Below are positions 1 through 7,557 of a DNA stretch of 15,170 nt, piece by piece. The notes under the pieces are model-generated. The model did no database searches. It was not told the origin of the DNA and was given only the letters and a program-made list of their open reading frames with translations. A program made the position numbers and the translations under genes. Position 1 is the first letter of the stretch, and every line of letters starts with the position of its first letter. Location of the stretch: assembly GCA_964440605.1 (NCBI GenBank), contig CAYTSW010000065.1, positions 1 through 15,170 of the forward strand. Direction: 5' to 3'. The stretch comes from CAYTSW01 sp964440605. GTDB taxonomy: Bacteria > Planctomycetota > Phycisphaerae > Phycisphaerales > UBA1924.

Positions 1-2518
1 CGCCGGGGGTGGTGGTCTGACCGATGAACGAACCGACGCCGGGGAGGTCGTCGCCCGTGCCGTTCTCGTTGTCAGGGCCGAAGTCGCGCAGGCGGGCGAA
101 GTTGAGGAAGATCTCGGCGACGCCCATCGAGACGTTGCCGTTGGTCACGCTGAAGAAGTGGTCGGCGGTGAAGCCGTCATCGAAGGTGTAACCCGGGACG
201 GAGTCCATCGGATCGGGCGTATCGAGGATGGGGAAGGGGCCGCCGAAGCGCTGGAGGGCCTGGAAGTCGACGTCGGGGTTGCCGATGTAGCTCATGCCCT
301 CGGGGTCGGCGTTCTGGCCGGTGGCGAAGTCGCCGTCCCAGATAAGCCTGTTCTGGCCGAAGTTCGGATCGACGTCGATGAAGACGCTGAGCTTGTTGAA
401 GTCGGTGTTGAGGTTGCCGGTGAACATGAGGTTGAGCGTGCGCTGCGCGCTGCCGCCGCCGAGCGCGGCGTTGTCGATGTAGGCGTAGAGCGCGGCGAGT
501 TCCGAGCCGTTGGCCGCGGCGACGGTGGCGTCGTCGTTGTCAAGGAAGCCGCGACGGTCGATGACCGAGCCGTCGATGACGCCGTCAGCGAGCGGACCGC
601 CGCCGAAGCCGCCGCCAACCGCGGCGTCGGTGCTGGGCATGTCGGGGATGTCGGCGCCGTCGGCGAAGTGGGTCACCTCCATGGAGTCCATGTCGGTGCC
701 GAGGCGGTAGGCGAGGAGGAAGTCGGCCTCGAAGCCTGACTCGAAGGTCAGCCCGACGTAGTTCTGGCTGCGGCCGTCGTCGATGTTGGGGTTGTCGGCC
801 TGAATGGTGTTCTGGCCGCCGGGCTGCACGTCGAAGTAGAGGTACAGACGGTCGAACATGCCGACGTTGCCGCCCGCGAAGCCGTAGAGCACCCAGTCGC
901 TTCCCTCCTGGCGCAGCACGCCGGAGAAGTTGTTGAGCTCGGAGCCCATCGGGTCGTCGTCGGCGCCGATGGTGCCGGCCATCGCGTCGGGGTTGGGCGA
1001 GGTGAGGTTCGTGCCGTTGCCGGGGTTGACGTACTGCGGCATGGAGGGATAGCCCGTCATGTCGCGCACGCCGTCCACATCGATCATGGCGGTGGTCGTG
1101 GTGTTGATCTGGACCGACTGGTTGCCGGTGATCGTGTCGAAGTTCACGCCCGAGCCGGCGCCGAGCTCGCCCGTGCCGAGGGGCACGCCGCCGAGCACCT
1201 GGTTGGAGACGGCGTTGGCGCGGATGAGGAAGCCCGAGACCGCGACGCCGCCCGAACCATCGTTCCCGATCATCGGGTCGTAGCCGATCTCGGAGAGGTT
1301 GAGGCGGAACTCGACGCCGTTGTTGACGTCTTCGGGATCGATCATGTTCTCGATGGGCTCGTCCATGCCGCCGAGCGAACCGGCCTGCGGCGCGCCGGCG
1401 ACGCCGAGCGTGTTCGAGTTATCGAAGTCGAAGCGGGCGATCTCGGTCGGGCTCGTCATGTCCGCGTCGTCGAGCACGATGGGCGCGGGGCGGTTCGTGA
1501 TGAACGAGCCCTGCTGGTACGACGCGTCGATAGCGGTGAGCTCGGCGAAGTGGCCGTCGCTGAAGTTCGTGCGGTTGTAGCGGACGTACCACTCGGGCGT
1601 GAAGCCGGACTCGAAGACGATGCCGGCGTAGTCACCGATCGCCGAGCCGGGCACGCTCATGAAGCCCATGCTCTGGCCCATGGCGGTGACGTCGATGTAG
1701 AGGTTGAAGCGGTTGTCGTTGTTCTCGAGGTTGCCGGTGACAACGTAGTTCAGCTCTTCATCGCCGGAGACCTCGACGCCCATTCCGGTCGCGGGGTTGA
1801 GCGAGTCGTCGGGGTCCGAGACATAGGCATACAGAGCATTGATCTCCGAGCCATTGCCGCCCTCGCGGGTGGCGTCGGAGTTATCGCCGAACTCGGTGAA
1901 GTTGTCCTGGGCCCAGGGACCGGGGGCGCCCGCTGCGGTCTGGACGCTGACGGCCTGCTGATAGCCGGGCTCGTCCGCGATGCCGTCGATGTCGGCGTTG
2001 GACAGCGCCGCGCCACCGATCGCGTTCACGGTGACGAACTGCTCGCCGGGATACGTCATGTCGTCGGAGAAGTCGATCGGGAACGAGTTGCCGATGTTGA
2101 GGATCTGCTGCGTCGGGTCGGCCCCTCCGATGACCTGGTTGGACAGGAAGTTGCCGCCGGCGAGGAAGCCGCCGATGCGGATGGGCTCGACGCCATCCCA
2201 GCCGAGGAAGTCGAGGTTGATGCGTCCTTCGAGGCCGGTGAGGACGGTCCCCGGGTCGCTGTTGAGCGGGCCACCGATGAAGTTGCCCACGCCCTGCCCG
2301 CCGACGGGCACGGACTGGTCGGAATCCACCGCCGCGGAGATCGGCCCACGCACGGTGAAGTCGATCACGCGCGAGGCCTGCAGCGCGAGGTTCGCGCCGT
2401 AGGGATCGGTGGCACGGCTGCCGTCGAAGGCGACGTCGCCCGCGCCGGCGATGGCGATGCCGGTGGTCGCCAGCAGCGCCGAAGCGGCACACCAGCGCAC
2501 TGCGTTTCTGGTCGTCAT
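1..2518 (-). CDS. Large secreted repeat-containing exoprotein, partial (C-terminus beyond window)
   Basis: Reading down from ATG at 2518, the frame stays open to the left edge: 839 residues, no stop. Residues 1 to about 25 (MTTRNAVRWCAASALLATTG...) form a signal peptide. A weak Shine-Dalgarno AAGAGAG (2526-2532) lies 7 nt upstream. The rest is Asp/Asn/Gly-rich with no Cys-rich or enzymatic motif. It is built from repeated modules. SNQVxGG blocks occur at residues ~116-132 and ~428-444. GSE[IL] blocks start at 223, 525 and 671. Each GSE[IL] block leads to an IDV/FDV strand and then a G-x-x-F-[ED]-[SD]-GF block at 299, 589 and 776. These motifs resemble, from memory, planctomycetal exoproteins with DOMON/CBM9-like beta-sandwich domains that often end in PEP-CTERM tails. 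The function is unknown; surface or matrix binding is inference. The C-terminus is not visible, so the anchoring type cannot be judged. The opposite-strand frames here are Arg- or Val-rich shadows. Confidence 0.85.
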   Translation of the reverse strand, partial: MTTRNAVRWCAASALLATTGIAIAGAGDVAFDGSRATDPYGANLALQASRVIDFTVRGPISAAVDSDQSVPVGGQGVGNFIGGPLNSDPGTVLTGLEGRINLDFLGWDGVEPIRIGGFLAGGNFLSNQVIGGADPTQQILNIGNSFPIDFSDDMTYPGEQFVTVNAIGGAALSNADIDGIADEPGYQQAVSVQTAAGAPGPWAQDNFTEFGDNSDATREGGNGSEINALYAYVSDPDDSLNPATGMGVEVSGDEELNYVVTGNLENNDNRFNLYIDVTAMGQSMGFMSVPGSAIGDYAGIVFESGFTPEWYVRYNRTNFSDGHFAELTAIDASYQQGSFITNRPAPIVLDDADMTSPTEIARFDFDNSNTLGVAGAPQAGSLGGMDEPIENMIDPEDVNNGVEFRLNLSEIGYDPMIGNDGSGGVAVSGFLIRANAVSNQVLGGVPLGTGELGAGSGVNFDTITGNQSVQINTTTTAMIDVDGVRDMTGYPSMPQYVNPGNGTNLTSPNPDAMAGTIGADDDPMGSELNNFSGVLRQEGSDWVLYGFAGGNVGMFDRLYLYFDVQPGGQNTIQADNPNIDDGRSQNYVGLTFESGFEADFLLAYRLGTDMDSMEVTHFADGADIPDMPSTDAAVGGGFGGGPLADGVIDGSVIDRRGFLDNDDATVAAANGSELAALYAYIDNAALGGGSAQRTLNLMFTGNLNTDFNKLSVFIDVDPNFGQNRLIWDGDFATGQNADPEGMSYIGNPDVDFQALQRFGGPFPILDTPDPMDSVPGYTFDDGFTADHFFSVTNGNVSMGVAEIFLNFARLRDFGPDNENGTGDDLPGVGSFIGQTTTPG

Positions 2519-2635
2519 GTCTGTACTCTCTTGCCTCAGCGGACGCCCGAGCCGAGCGGTCAAGGCATCCGGAACACATCTCCTCGGACCCGAAGGGCTA
2601 CACGCCCGACGAGCCCCTCTACAGGCTCGGTCAAG

Positions 2636-2665
2636 GCCGCCGATGCGCTTCCACGCATCGGCGGC
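2636..2665 (-). terminator. 12-bp perfect hairpin after the PEP-CTERM gene
   Basis: The arms GCCGCCGATGCG (2636-2647) and CGCATCGGCGGC (2654-2665) pair perfectly around a 6-nt loop. The hairpin lies 16 nt past the stop codon of the upstream minus-strand gene. There is no T-tract after it on the minus strand, so it would be an atypical (I-shaped) terminator or an mRNA 3'-end stabiliser. It also forms the start of the 5' region of the large exoprotein gene. Confidence 0.55.
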
Positions 2666-2681
2666 GCAGGTCATTCACCCA

Positions 2682-3479
2682 TCACGCGCGGCGACGGCGC
2701 AGACCGGCAAGACCGGCCAGACCGAGCAGCGTCGCGGCGCCGGGCGTCGGCACCACGAAGGTGTTCCAGTTCTCCCAGACGAAGTCGTTCCCGTCACCGT
2801 TGAAACCGGGGTTATCAATGGCGTTGTAGTCGCCCTGCTGAGGAAGCGTCTCGTTCGAACCAAAGCCCGAATCGCCGGTCAGCGCCGACCAGAAGTTGAT
2901 CGTGTTCGACCCGAACTCCGACAGCGGGATCGAGGCCTCGCGGTCATTATCACCGGAGCCCGACTGGCTCCCATCGAAGCTGATGAACTGCAACTGGTCG
3001 GGCGAGCCCGCGAGCTGGAAGAACACAGCGCCGAAATCGGAAAAGACCAGGCCCTGATCCGCACCAAACGGGAAGGTGATGTTGCCCGCATCGCCGCCGA
3101 AGAAGTTCGACAAGGCACGACGAGCGCCGTCGCCCTCATCGTTCATGTCGGCTTCGTTGAAGCCGCCGGGCGCCGAATCGAACCAGATCGCCACAACGTT
3201 CGCGTTGTTCCCGTCGCTGAGGTTGCTTCCAAGATCGAGGCCGATCTGGAGATTGGAGCCATCCGAGTCCATGTGGATCGAGCCCGAACCCAACGGTCCT
3301 CCAAAGCCGGAGCCAGCACCGTTGCTGTACACCGCCGCGTACTCGCCCATGTTGATCACGCCGTCAACGACGGCCGACGACGAGGCCGGATCCGGATCCG
3401 TCTCGACCTGAAGTTGCGCCGCCGAAGCAGCACCGGCAGCCGCAACCAAAGCGGCGGCACCGAAAGCAAAACGAACCAT
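2682..3479 (-). CDS. PEP-CTERM-like secreted/surface protein
   Basis: 265 aa. The ATG at 3479 is chosen because AGGAGA (3487-3492) sits 7 nt upstream and a clean signal peptide follows (MVRFAFGAAALVAAAGAASA). The frame extends further upstream, but the extra 69 residues are Arg-rich and unlike protein. Residues ~38-190 contain DGVINMGEY, GFGG, DSDGSNL and FDSAPGGF motifs typical of a DOMON/CBM9-like beta-sandwich seen in planctomycetal exoproteins (recalled, not searched). The C-terminus is a sorting signal: VPTPG at 243-247, a hydrophobic Gly/Leu/Ala segment at 248-260, and RRRRA at 261-265. In PEP-CTERM systems an exosortase removes such tails and places the protein at the surface or matrix. 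The motif here is VPTPG rather than the classical VPEP. No exosortase is in the window. The substrate is unknown. Confidence 0.85.
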   Translation of the reverse strand: MVRFAFGAAALVAAAGAASAAQLQVETDPDPASSSAVVDGVINMGEYAAVYSNGAGSGFGGPLGSGSIHMDSDGSNLQIGLDLGSNLSDGNNANVVAIWFDSAPGGFNEADMNDEGDGARRALSNFFGGDAGNITFPFGADQGLVFSDFGAVFFQLAGSPDQLQFISFDGSQSGSGDNDREASIPLSEFGSNTINFWSALTGDSGFGSNETLPQQGDYNAIDNPGFNGDGNDFVWENWNTFVVPTPGAATLLGLAGLAGLRRRRA

Positions 3480-3486
3480 CTCTGCA

Positions 3487-3492
3487 TCTCCT
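3487..3492 (-). promoter_or_regulatory. Shine-Dalgarno deciding the start at 3479
   Basis: AGGAGA on the minus strand, 7 nt before the ATG at 3479. It supports the 265-aa form over the longer frame that starts at 3686. Confidence 0.75.
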
Positions 3493-3791
3493 AACTGCCG
3501 AAGGACACGCGTCCATCGGCTGACGTGTTCTCCCGCGCGTGCGTGGCCACGCGTTTGTGAACGCACAACTCGCCGAACCCGCCGCGCGGGAAGGTGGTTC
3601 AGACGAGCGGCCGCGTGAAAGAGAGGCACCGGCACGCTTCGTGCGCGGCTGGAACTCTCTCGGCGACCAGTAAAACGGTACACCACCGCAGCGATGCGCT
3701 CAATCAGAATCCGCCAAACCCGTACGCAAAGCCGTAATCGTCGCTTTCCCCCTCAATCTGAACAGGAACCAGACAACCCTCTTTATTCACC

Positions 3792-3807
3792 GGTAAAGCG
3801 CTTTACC
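3792..3807. promoter_or_regulatory. Perfect 16-nt palindrome, LacI-family-like operator
   Basis: GGTAAAGCGCTTTACC is a perfect palindrome centred on CG. The core AAAGCGCTTT matches the usual LacI/GalR/CcpA operator layout (A/T-rich half-sites around a central CG). It lies 313 nt upstream of the PEP-CTERM gene start in the A/T-rich part of the spacer. No LacI-type regulator is in the window. The identity of the binding protein and the target gene are inference. Confidence 0.4.
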
Positions 3808-3834
3808 ACAAGGGTAACCACCATGCTTTTCGAC

Positions 3835-3850
3835 GGCGCACCGGTGCGCC
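3835..3850. terminator. Perfect 16-nt G/C-rich palindrome after arfB
   Basis: GGCGCACCGGTGCGCC lies 16 nt downstream of the arfB stop codon. As RNA it would fold as a 6-bp stem with a CCGG loop. No T-tract follows on either strand, so a terminator role is tentative. A protein-binding dyad is the alternative. Confidence 0.3.
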
Positions 3851-3866
3851 AGTCGACGTCCGATCA

Positions 3867-4334
3867 TCAGTGCTCGGGAGGCTTCCGCCGACGCTTCAAC
3901 TCACCACGCTGCTTCTTGGCGTCCAGTCGGCGTTGCTTGGACGCGCGGGTGGGCCGCGTCGCGATGCGCCGCTTGGGCGTTACGCGGCTCGCCCGCACCA
4001 ACTCCCCCAGACGCGCGACACACGCCTCTCGATTGCGCCGCTGCGAGCGTGATTCGTCGCAGACGATGATCAGCTCGTCGTCGTCCGTGAGCAAGTGACT
4101 CGCCAGCCGACGCAGCCGCGTACGCGCGAGTTCGTCGATCGGCACGTCGTACACCGCCACCCGCAGCTCCACCTTCGTCGCCCGCCGGTTGACGTTCTGC
4201 CCGCCCGGCCCGCTGGCGCGCACCGCCGAGAACGTCAACGCCGCGCTCGGTATCGACACGCCCGGCGTGACGAAAACCACGTCGGCGCGCATCCGCTCCT
4301 CGGGCTCGGGCGGTGGCTCGGGGTCTCGGGCCAT
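3867..4334 (-). CDS. arfB: Alternative ribosome-rescue factor / peptidyl-tRNA hydrolase ArfB
   Basis: 155 aa from the ATG at 4334, close to the roughly 140 aa of E. coli ArfB (YaeJ). ArfB enters ribosomes stalled on truncated mRNA and hydrolyses the peptidyl-tRNA. The catalytic GGQ motif is at residues 44-46, inside SGPGGQNVN, as in class I release factors. The domain covers residues ~18-105. The basic tail (~118-155) contains TRPTRASKQRRL, nearly the same as the E. coli tail that sits in the empty mRNA channel. There is no codon-recognition domain, which separates it from RF1/RF2. The start is uncertain: ATG at 4292 (residue 15) is preceded by GAGGAG, and homology begins only after it. The frame runs open far upstream (to 5543), but that part lies antisense to other genes and is not ArfB. 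It diverges from the beta-barrel gene starting at 4383. Confidence 0.92.
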   Translation of the reverse strand: MARDPEPPPEPEERMRADVVFVTPGVSIPSAALTFSAVRASGPGGQNVNRRATKVELRVAVYDVPIDELARTRLRRLASHLLTDDDELIIVCDESRSQRRNREACVARLGELVRASRVTPKRRIATRPTRASKQRRLDAKKQRGELKRRRKPPEH

Positions 4335-4370
4335 GCGGGCACGGTACGCTCCCGTCGGCCGCCGCAAAAG

Positions 4371-4376
4371 AAAGGA
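4371..4376 (+). promoter_or_regulatory. Shine-Dalgarno deciding the start at 4383
   Basis: AAAGGA ends 6 nt before the ATG at 4383, just ahead of the signal peptide. This sets the start well inside a longer open frame that begins at 4095. Confidence 0.7.
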
Positions 4377-4382
4377 CCCCCG

Positions 4383-5252
4383 ATGCCGCCCGCCTTCGCG
4401 CTTCGCGTTCGACCGCTCGCTGTCCTCGTGCCAACGCTCGCGCTCCCTGCGGCTCCGGCGCTGGCGCAACCGTCCGACAGCGCGACCCGAGTCGAACCGG
4501 CACCGAGCCTGCTGTCGCTCGAGCGTCAGCCCGTGCCCTGGACGATCGAGCTGGCGCCGATCGTTTGGGGCGCCGCGATCGAGGGTGACTTCACGCTGGG
4601 CGGCGCGAACGAGTTCGACGCCCGCGACATCAACGCCGACGAGCCTTCGATCTCCTGGGGCGGGCGCGCCCTGCTGCGCGCAGGCAAGCTCTCGCTCCAT
4701 GTCGAAGCCTTCCACCTCGCCAACGACAGCGACAACCAGACCGCCTCGCAGACCATCGCCGCCAACGCCCTGACCATCCCCCGCGGCAGCCTCGTCGACT
4801 GGGAGTTCGAGTTCACCAACTTCAAAGGCGCGGTGGGCTACGCCTTCGAACCCTTCGTGAAAAACGACGACGTCACCGCCTTCCTCGACCTCTACGCCGG
4901 CTTCCGATACGCCGATCTCTCCTGGGAACTCGCCTCGCCGGGCATCGGCTCGACCTCCACCGACAACGCCTGGGCCCACCCCCTCATCGGCGCCCGCCTC
5001 ACCCTCGACCTGCCCTACAACTTCGAGTTCGGCCTCGAAAGCGACATCGGGATCCAGCCCCTCGGCGAGGAGACGAGCTTCGCCTGGGAGATCCTCGTGG
5101 GATTCCAGTGGGAGCCCGTCGAGAACGTCGGCGTCCGCTTCGGCTTCCGTCACATCTCGTCGAACTTCGAGAGCGACTCCGACAACGGCGACGAGAACGA
5201 CTTCGACTTCTTCGCCGCGGGCCTCTATGGCTCGGTGGTGGTGCGGTTTTGA
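4383..5252 (+). CDS. Outer-membrane beta-barrel protein, unknown specificity
   Basis: 289 aa. Residues 1-28 are a signal peptide ending in ALA before Gln29. The mature protein shows alternating polar/hydrophobic, aromatic-rich strands (WTIELAPIVWGAAIEGDF, GGRALLRAGKLSLHVEAFHL, FTNFKGAVGYAF, FLDLYAGFRYADLSWEL, LVGFQWEPVENVGVRFGFRH). The last residue is Phe in GSVVVRF, the usual C-terminal signal recognised by the outer-membrane insertion machinery. The length suits an 8-12 strand barrel. No pore specificity, enzyme motif or peptidoglycan-binding domain is visible. The gene is divergent from arfB (48 nt between starts) and ends 37 nt before rsmD, so it may head a transcript containing rsmD and the next gene. 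The barrel call is based on pattern, not family membership. Confidence 0.8.
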   Translation: MPPAFALRVRPLAVLVPTLALPAAPALAQPSDSATRVEPAPSLLSLERQPVPWTIELAPIVWGAAIEGDFTLGGANEFDARDINADEPSISWGGRALLRAGKLSLHVEAFHLANDSDNQTASQTIAANALTIPRGSLVDWEFEFTNFKGAVGYAFEPFVKNDDVTAFLDLYAGFRYADLSWELASPGIGSTSTDNAWAHPLIGARLTLDLPYNFEFGLESDIGIQPLGEETSFAWEILVGFQWEPVENVGVRFGFRHISSNFESDSDNGDENDFDFFAAGLYGSVVVRF

Positions 5253-5289
5253 CGCGCGCCTTGGCGATCCCGGGCCATACCCTGTGCGC

Positions 5290-5940
5290 ATGCGCATCAT
5301 CGGCGGCTCGCTCCGCAGCCGGAAACTCAACACCCCCAAGGACGACTCCGCCACCCGCCCGCTCCCCGACCGCGTGCGCGAGGCGATCTTCAACATGCTC
5401 GGCGCCGACCACGTCGAGGGGCGCGTCGTCGTCGATGCCTTCGCCGGCACCGGCTCCTTTGGCATCGAAGCGCTCAGCCGCGGGGCCGATCGGGCCGTCT
5501 TCATCGAGCGCGACAAGGACGCCGCCGCCCTGCTCGCGCGCAACCTCCACGAGCTCGAGCTCGAAGATCGCAGCGATCTGACGAAGGCCGACGTCCTCAG
5601 CCCCGCCGCCTTCGCCAGTGTGCCCCGGCCCGTGCACCTGGCCCTCTTCGACCCGCCCTACCCGATGATGCAGGACCCGCCCGTGCGCGACCGCATCCTG
5701 CGCCGCTTCGTGGACGTCGTCGCGCTGCTCGACCCCGAGGGCTTCGCCATCCTGCGCACGCCCTGGCCCTTCCGCGACCGCATCCCCAAGCCCGACGACC
5801 CCGAGCGCTTCGACCTCGTTGAAGTCGCGCTCGAACTCGACGGCGCCTACGGCCCCGAAACGCACGTCTACGGCTCGACCGCCATCCACCTCTACATGCA
5901 CCCGGACAACGACCCCGACACCGAGGCTTCGCGGGCGTGA
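5290..5940 (+). CDS. rsmD: 16S rRNA (guanine966-N2)-methyltransferase RsmD
   Basis: 216 aa (E. coli RsmD is 198). RsmD methylates N2 of G966 in 16S rRNA of the 30S subunit, using S-adenosylmethionine. The N-terminal MRIIGGSLRSRKL and the RPLPDRVREAIFNML block (residues 23-37) are family hallmarks. The AdoMet-binding motif I is DAFAGTGSFGIEALSRGA (49-66). The catalytic motif IV is DPPY (121-124) within ALFDPPYP. The ATG at 5290 matches the usual family N-terminus; the frame also runs upstream to 5227, which would add 21 unrelated residues. No clear Shine-Dalgarno is visible; a GTG two codons earlier (5284) is an alternative start. The stop TGA overlaps the GTG start of the next gene, which points to translational coupling. 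Confidence 0.94.
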   Translation: MRIIGGSLRSRKLNTPKDDSATRPLPDRVREAIFNMLGADHVEGRVVVDAFAGTGSFGIEALSRGADRAVFIERDKDAAALLARNLHELELEDRSDLTKADVLSPAAFASVPRPVHLALFDPPYPMMQDPPVRDRILRRFVDVVALLDPEGFAILRTPWPFRDRIPKPDDPERFDLVEVALELDGAYGPETHVYGSTAIHLYMHPDNDPDTEASRA

Positions 5941-7211
5941 CCGCCGACCCGCGCCAGCTCGCCTCCGAGATCGTCCGCGCCCTTCAACAAAGCGGGCACA
6001 CCGCCTACTTCGCCGGCGGCTGCGTGCGTGACGAACTGCTCGGCCTGGCGCCCAAGGACTACGACGTCGCGACCGACGCCACACCGCAGCGCGTGCAGGA
6101 ACTCTTCCCGAAGGCACAGGGCGTGGGCAAGGTCTTCGGCGTGATGCTGGTCCGCGAGCGGGGCATCACGACCGAGATCGCCACGTTCCGCGAGGAAGAA
6201 GGCTACACGGACAAACGCCGCCCCGACGCGGTGCGTTTCTCGACGCCCGAGCGCGATGCCCAACGGCGCGACTTCACCATCAACGCCCTGTTCATCGACC
6301 CGCTCGACACCGCCGAGAATCCGCGCGGGCGCGTGATCGACTTCGTCGATGGCCGACGCGACCTCGCGTCGGGCGTGATCCGCGCGGTGGGAGACCCGGA
6401 CGAGCGGCTCGCAGAGGACCACCTTCGCGCGCTGCGAGCCGTGCGCTTCGCCGCCCGCTTCGGCTTCACGATCGACAAGGCGACCGGCGGCGCGATCGCG
6501 CGGCACGCGCGGGAGCTGGCGGGCGTCTCGAGCGAGCGCATCGGCACAGAGATCCGCGGCATGCTCGCCGGCGTGCGGTCCGACCAGCGAGGACGGGCGG
6601 CCAAGCTCCTCGCCGAGCTGGAACTCGACGCGGTCGTAGTCCATGGCGATGCGCCGGCGGATCGCGCGTTCCATGCGCTCGAGCGCTTGCCCGATGCCGC
6701 GCCGTCGGTGGATGCCCTCGCGGCGTGGGCCGCCGATCACCTAGCCGCCGGCGGAGACGATCCCACGCCGTGGACCGACGCGCAGTCCGACGCGCTGGTC
6801 AAGCGGTGGCGGCGGGCGCTGCTGCTGACGAACGACGAGACCGCCGGCATGCGGGCCCGCCTGCGGGCCGCCCGTGTGCTCGCCCGCGAGTGGGACGCGC
6901 TGTCCGTCGCCCGGCAAAAGCGTCTCGCCGCCTCCGAGGGCTTCCCTGCCGCCGCCGCGATCGTGGGCGCCCGGGCGCCGGAAGCTGAAGCCGCGATCGC
7001 GCGGGACGTCGACGCGCTCCGTCGCACGCCCGGCGGGCTGGCACCCCCTCCACTCGTGACGGGTGACGACCTCATCGCGGCCGGCCTGGCGCCCGGCCCG
7101 AAGTTCGGACTCTGGTTGGAGAGGCTTTACGATGCTCAGCTCGAAGGAGCACTGACATCAACCGAACAGGGCGTGGCTGAAGTCCGCGGCTGGGCCGAAG
7201 ATCGGGGATGA
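5937..7211 (+). CDS. cca: CCA tRNA nucleotidyltransferase / poly(A) polymerase family protein
   Basis: 424 aa with a GTG start whose GTGA overlaps the rsmD stop. It belongs to class II CCA-adding/poly(A) polymerases, which add CCA (or A) to RNA 3' ends. Visible motifs: GGCVRD (27-32), metal-binding carboxylates in KDYDVATDATP (D41, D43), RRDFTINAL (110-118), and the EDHLRALRAVRFAARFGF block (from 160) containing the EDxxR nucleotide-selection motif (E160-R164). The C-terminal half is Ala/Arg-rich and helical, ending in LVTGDDLIAAGLAPGPKFG (~377-395), a block typical of CCA-type tails in this family. No GRRF-type motif of E. coli PcnB was seen, which favours CCA addition, but sequence alone does not settle CCA versus poly(A) specificity. 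The Ala-rich ~230-370 region looks divergent. Confidence 0.88.
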   Translation: MTADPRQLASEIVRALQQSGHTAYFAGGCVRDELLGLAPKDYDVATDATPQRVQELFPKAQGVGKVFGVMLVRERGITTEIATFREEEGYTDKRRPDAVRFSTPERDAQRRDFTINALFIDPLDTAENPRGRVIDFVDGRRDLASGVIRAVGDPDERLAEDHLRALRAVRFAARFGFTIDKATGGAIARHARELAGVSSERIGTEIRGMLAGVRSDQRGRAAKLLAELELDAVVVHGDAPADRAFHALERLPDAAPSVDALAAWAADHLAAGGDDPTPWTDAQSDALVKRWRRALLLTNDETAGMRARLRAARVLAREWDALSVARQKRLAASEGFPAAAAIVGARAPEAEAAIARDVDALRRTPGGLAPPPLVTGDDLIAAGLAPGPKFGLWLERLYDAQLEGALTSTEQGVAEVRGWAEDRG

Positions 7212-7484
7212 GTGCGGAGCCAGCGGGACCATCAGGAATTCCGGCTCCCGTTCCTGCGTTGGCGAGAACCGGGCCGCGGGCTCACCTTTATACTCAGGGG
7301 TGGTGGACCGGCATGCGCCCAAGGTGCGGAGCGCGTGCCGGGCTGATTGGACGCCAGTGCCGCGATGATGGTCGCGGAACGGTATTTGTTTGGGCAATGT
7401 CGCGGAATCATTCGTCGCGCGCCGCGGTTGGCTGAACGTCACCGTGGAGCGTGCAGCCGCGACAGAGCCGGCATACCGCGTTGT

Positions 7485-7512
7485 TTGCACGGGCGTCCGA
7501 CCGCTTCATATT
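7485..7512 (+). promoter_or_regulatory. Candidate sigma70-type promoter
   Basis: TTGCAC (7485-7490), a 16-nt spacer, then CATATT (7507-7512). It would start transcription near 7519, giving a leader of about 45 nt with a good Shine-Dalgarno before the ATG at 7564. The A/T content is locally raised. The match is moderate and read by eye only. Confidence 0.35.
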
Positions 7513-7550
7513 GATCAGGGACGCTGGACGTGTGTTCGTTGGGTGGCTTC

Positions 7551-7557
7551 AGGAAGG
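7551..7557 (+). promoter_or_regulatory. Shine-Dalgarno deciding the start at 7564
   Basis: AGGAAGG, 6 nt before the ATG at 7564, directly ahead of a signal peptide. This rules out the longer frame that opens at 7390. Confidence 0.75.

Larger units (their letters stand above)
3480..3866. other. Non-coding region between arfB and the PEP-CTERM gene
   Basis: 387 nt with no credible gene. Its central part (about 3690-3830) is visibly richer in A/T than the surroundings. It is the upstream region of the minus-strand PEP-CTERM gene and the downstream region of arfB. It contains three perfect palindromes: 3541-3552 (GCGTGGCCACGC), 3792-3807 and 3835-3850. I could not pick a convincing -35/-10 pair. 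Confidence 0.7.

Noticed and set aside
2583..2630. Short inverted repeats (for example GAGCC…GGCTC, 2611-2628) suggesting a riboswitch before the exoprotein
   Set aside because: Stems are only 3-5 bp, and no known riboswitch core could be recognised.
1550..2803. 417-codon plus-strand frame across the exoprotein gene
   Set aside because: Val/Asp/Gly/Arg-rich shadow; it crosses the intergenic hairpin and the ends of two convincing minus-strand genes.
4335..5543. Upstream in-frame extension of arfB (to a 558-aa product)
   Set aside because: The extra part is antisense to the beta-barrel gene and the start of rsmD, lacks domains, and ArfB homology starts near 4292.
7208..7435. 75-codon frame whose ATGA overlaps the CCA-enzyme stop
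   Set aside because: The overlap is suggestive, but third codon positions are not G/C-biased as in neighbours, the product has no features, and hairpins fill the region.
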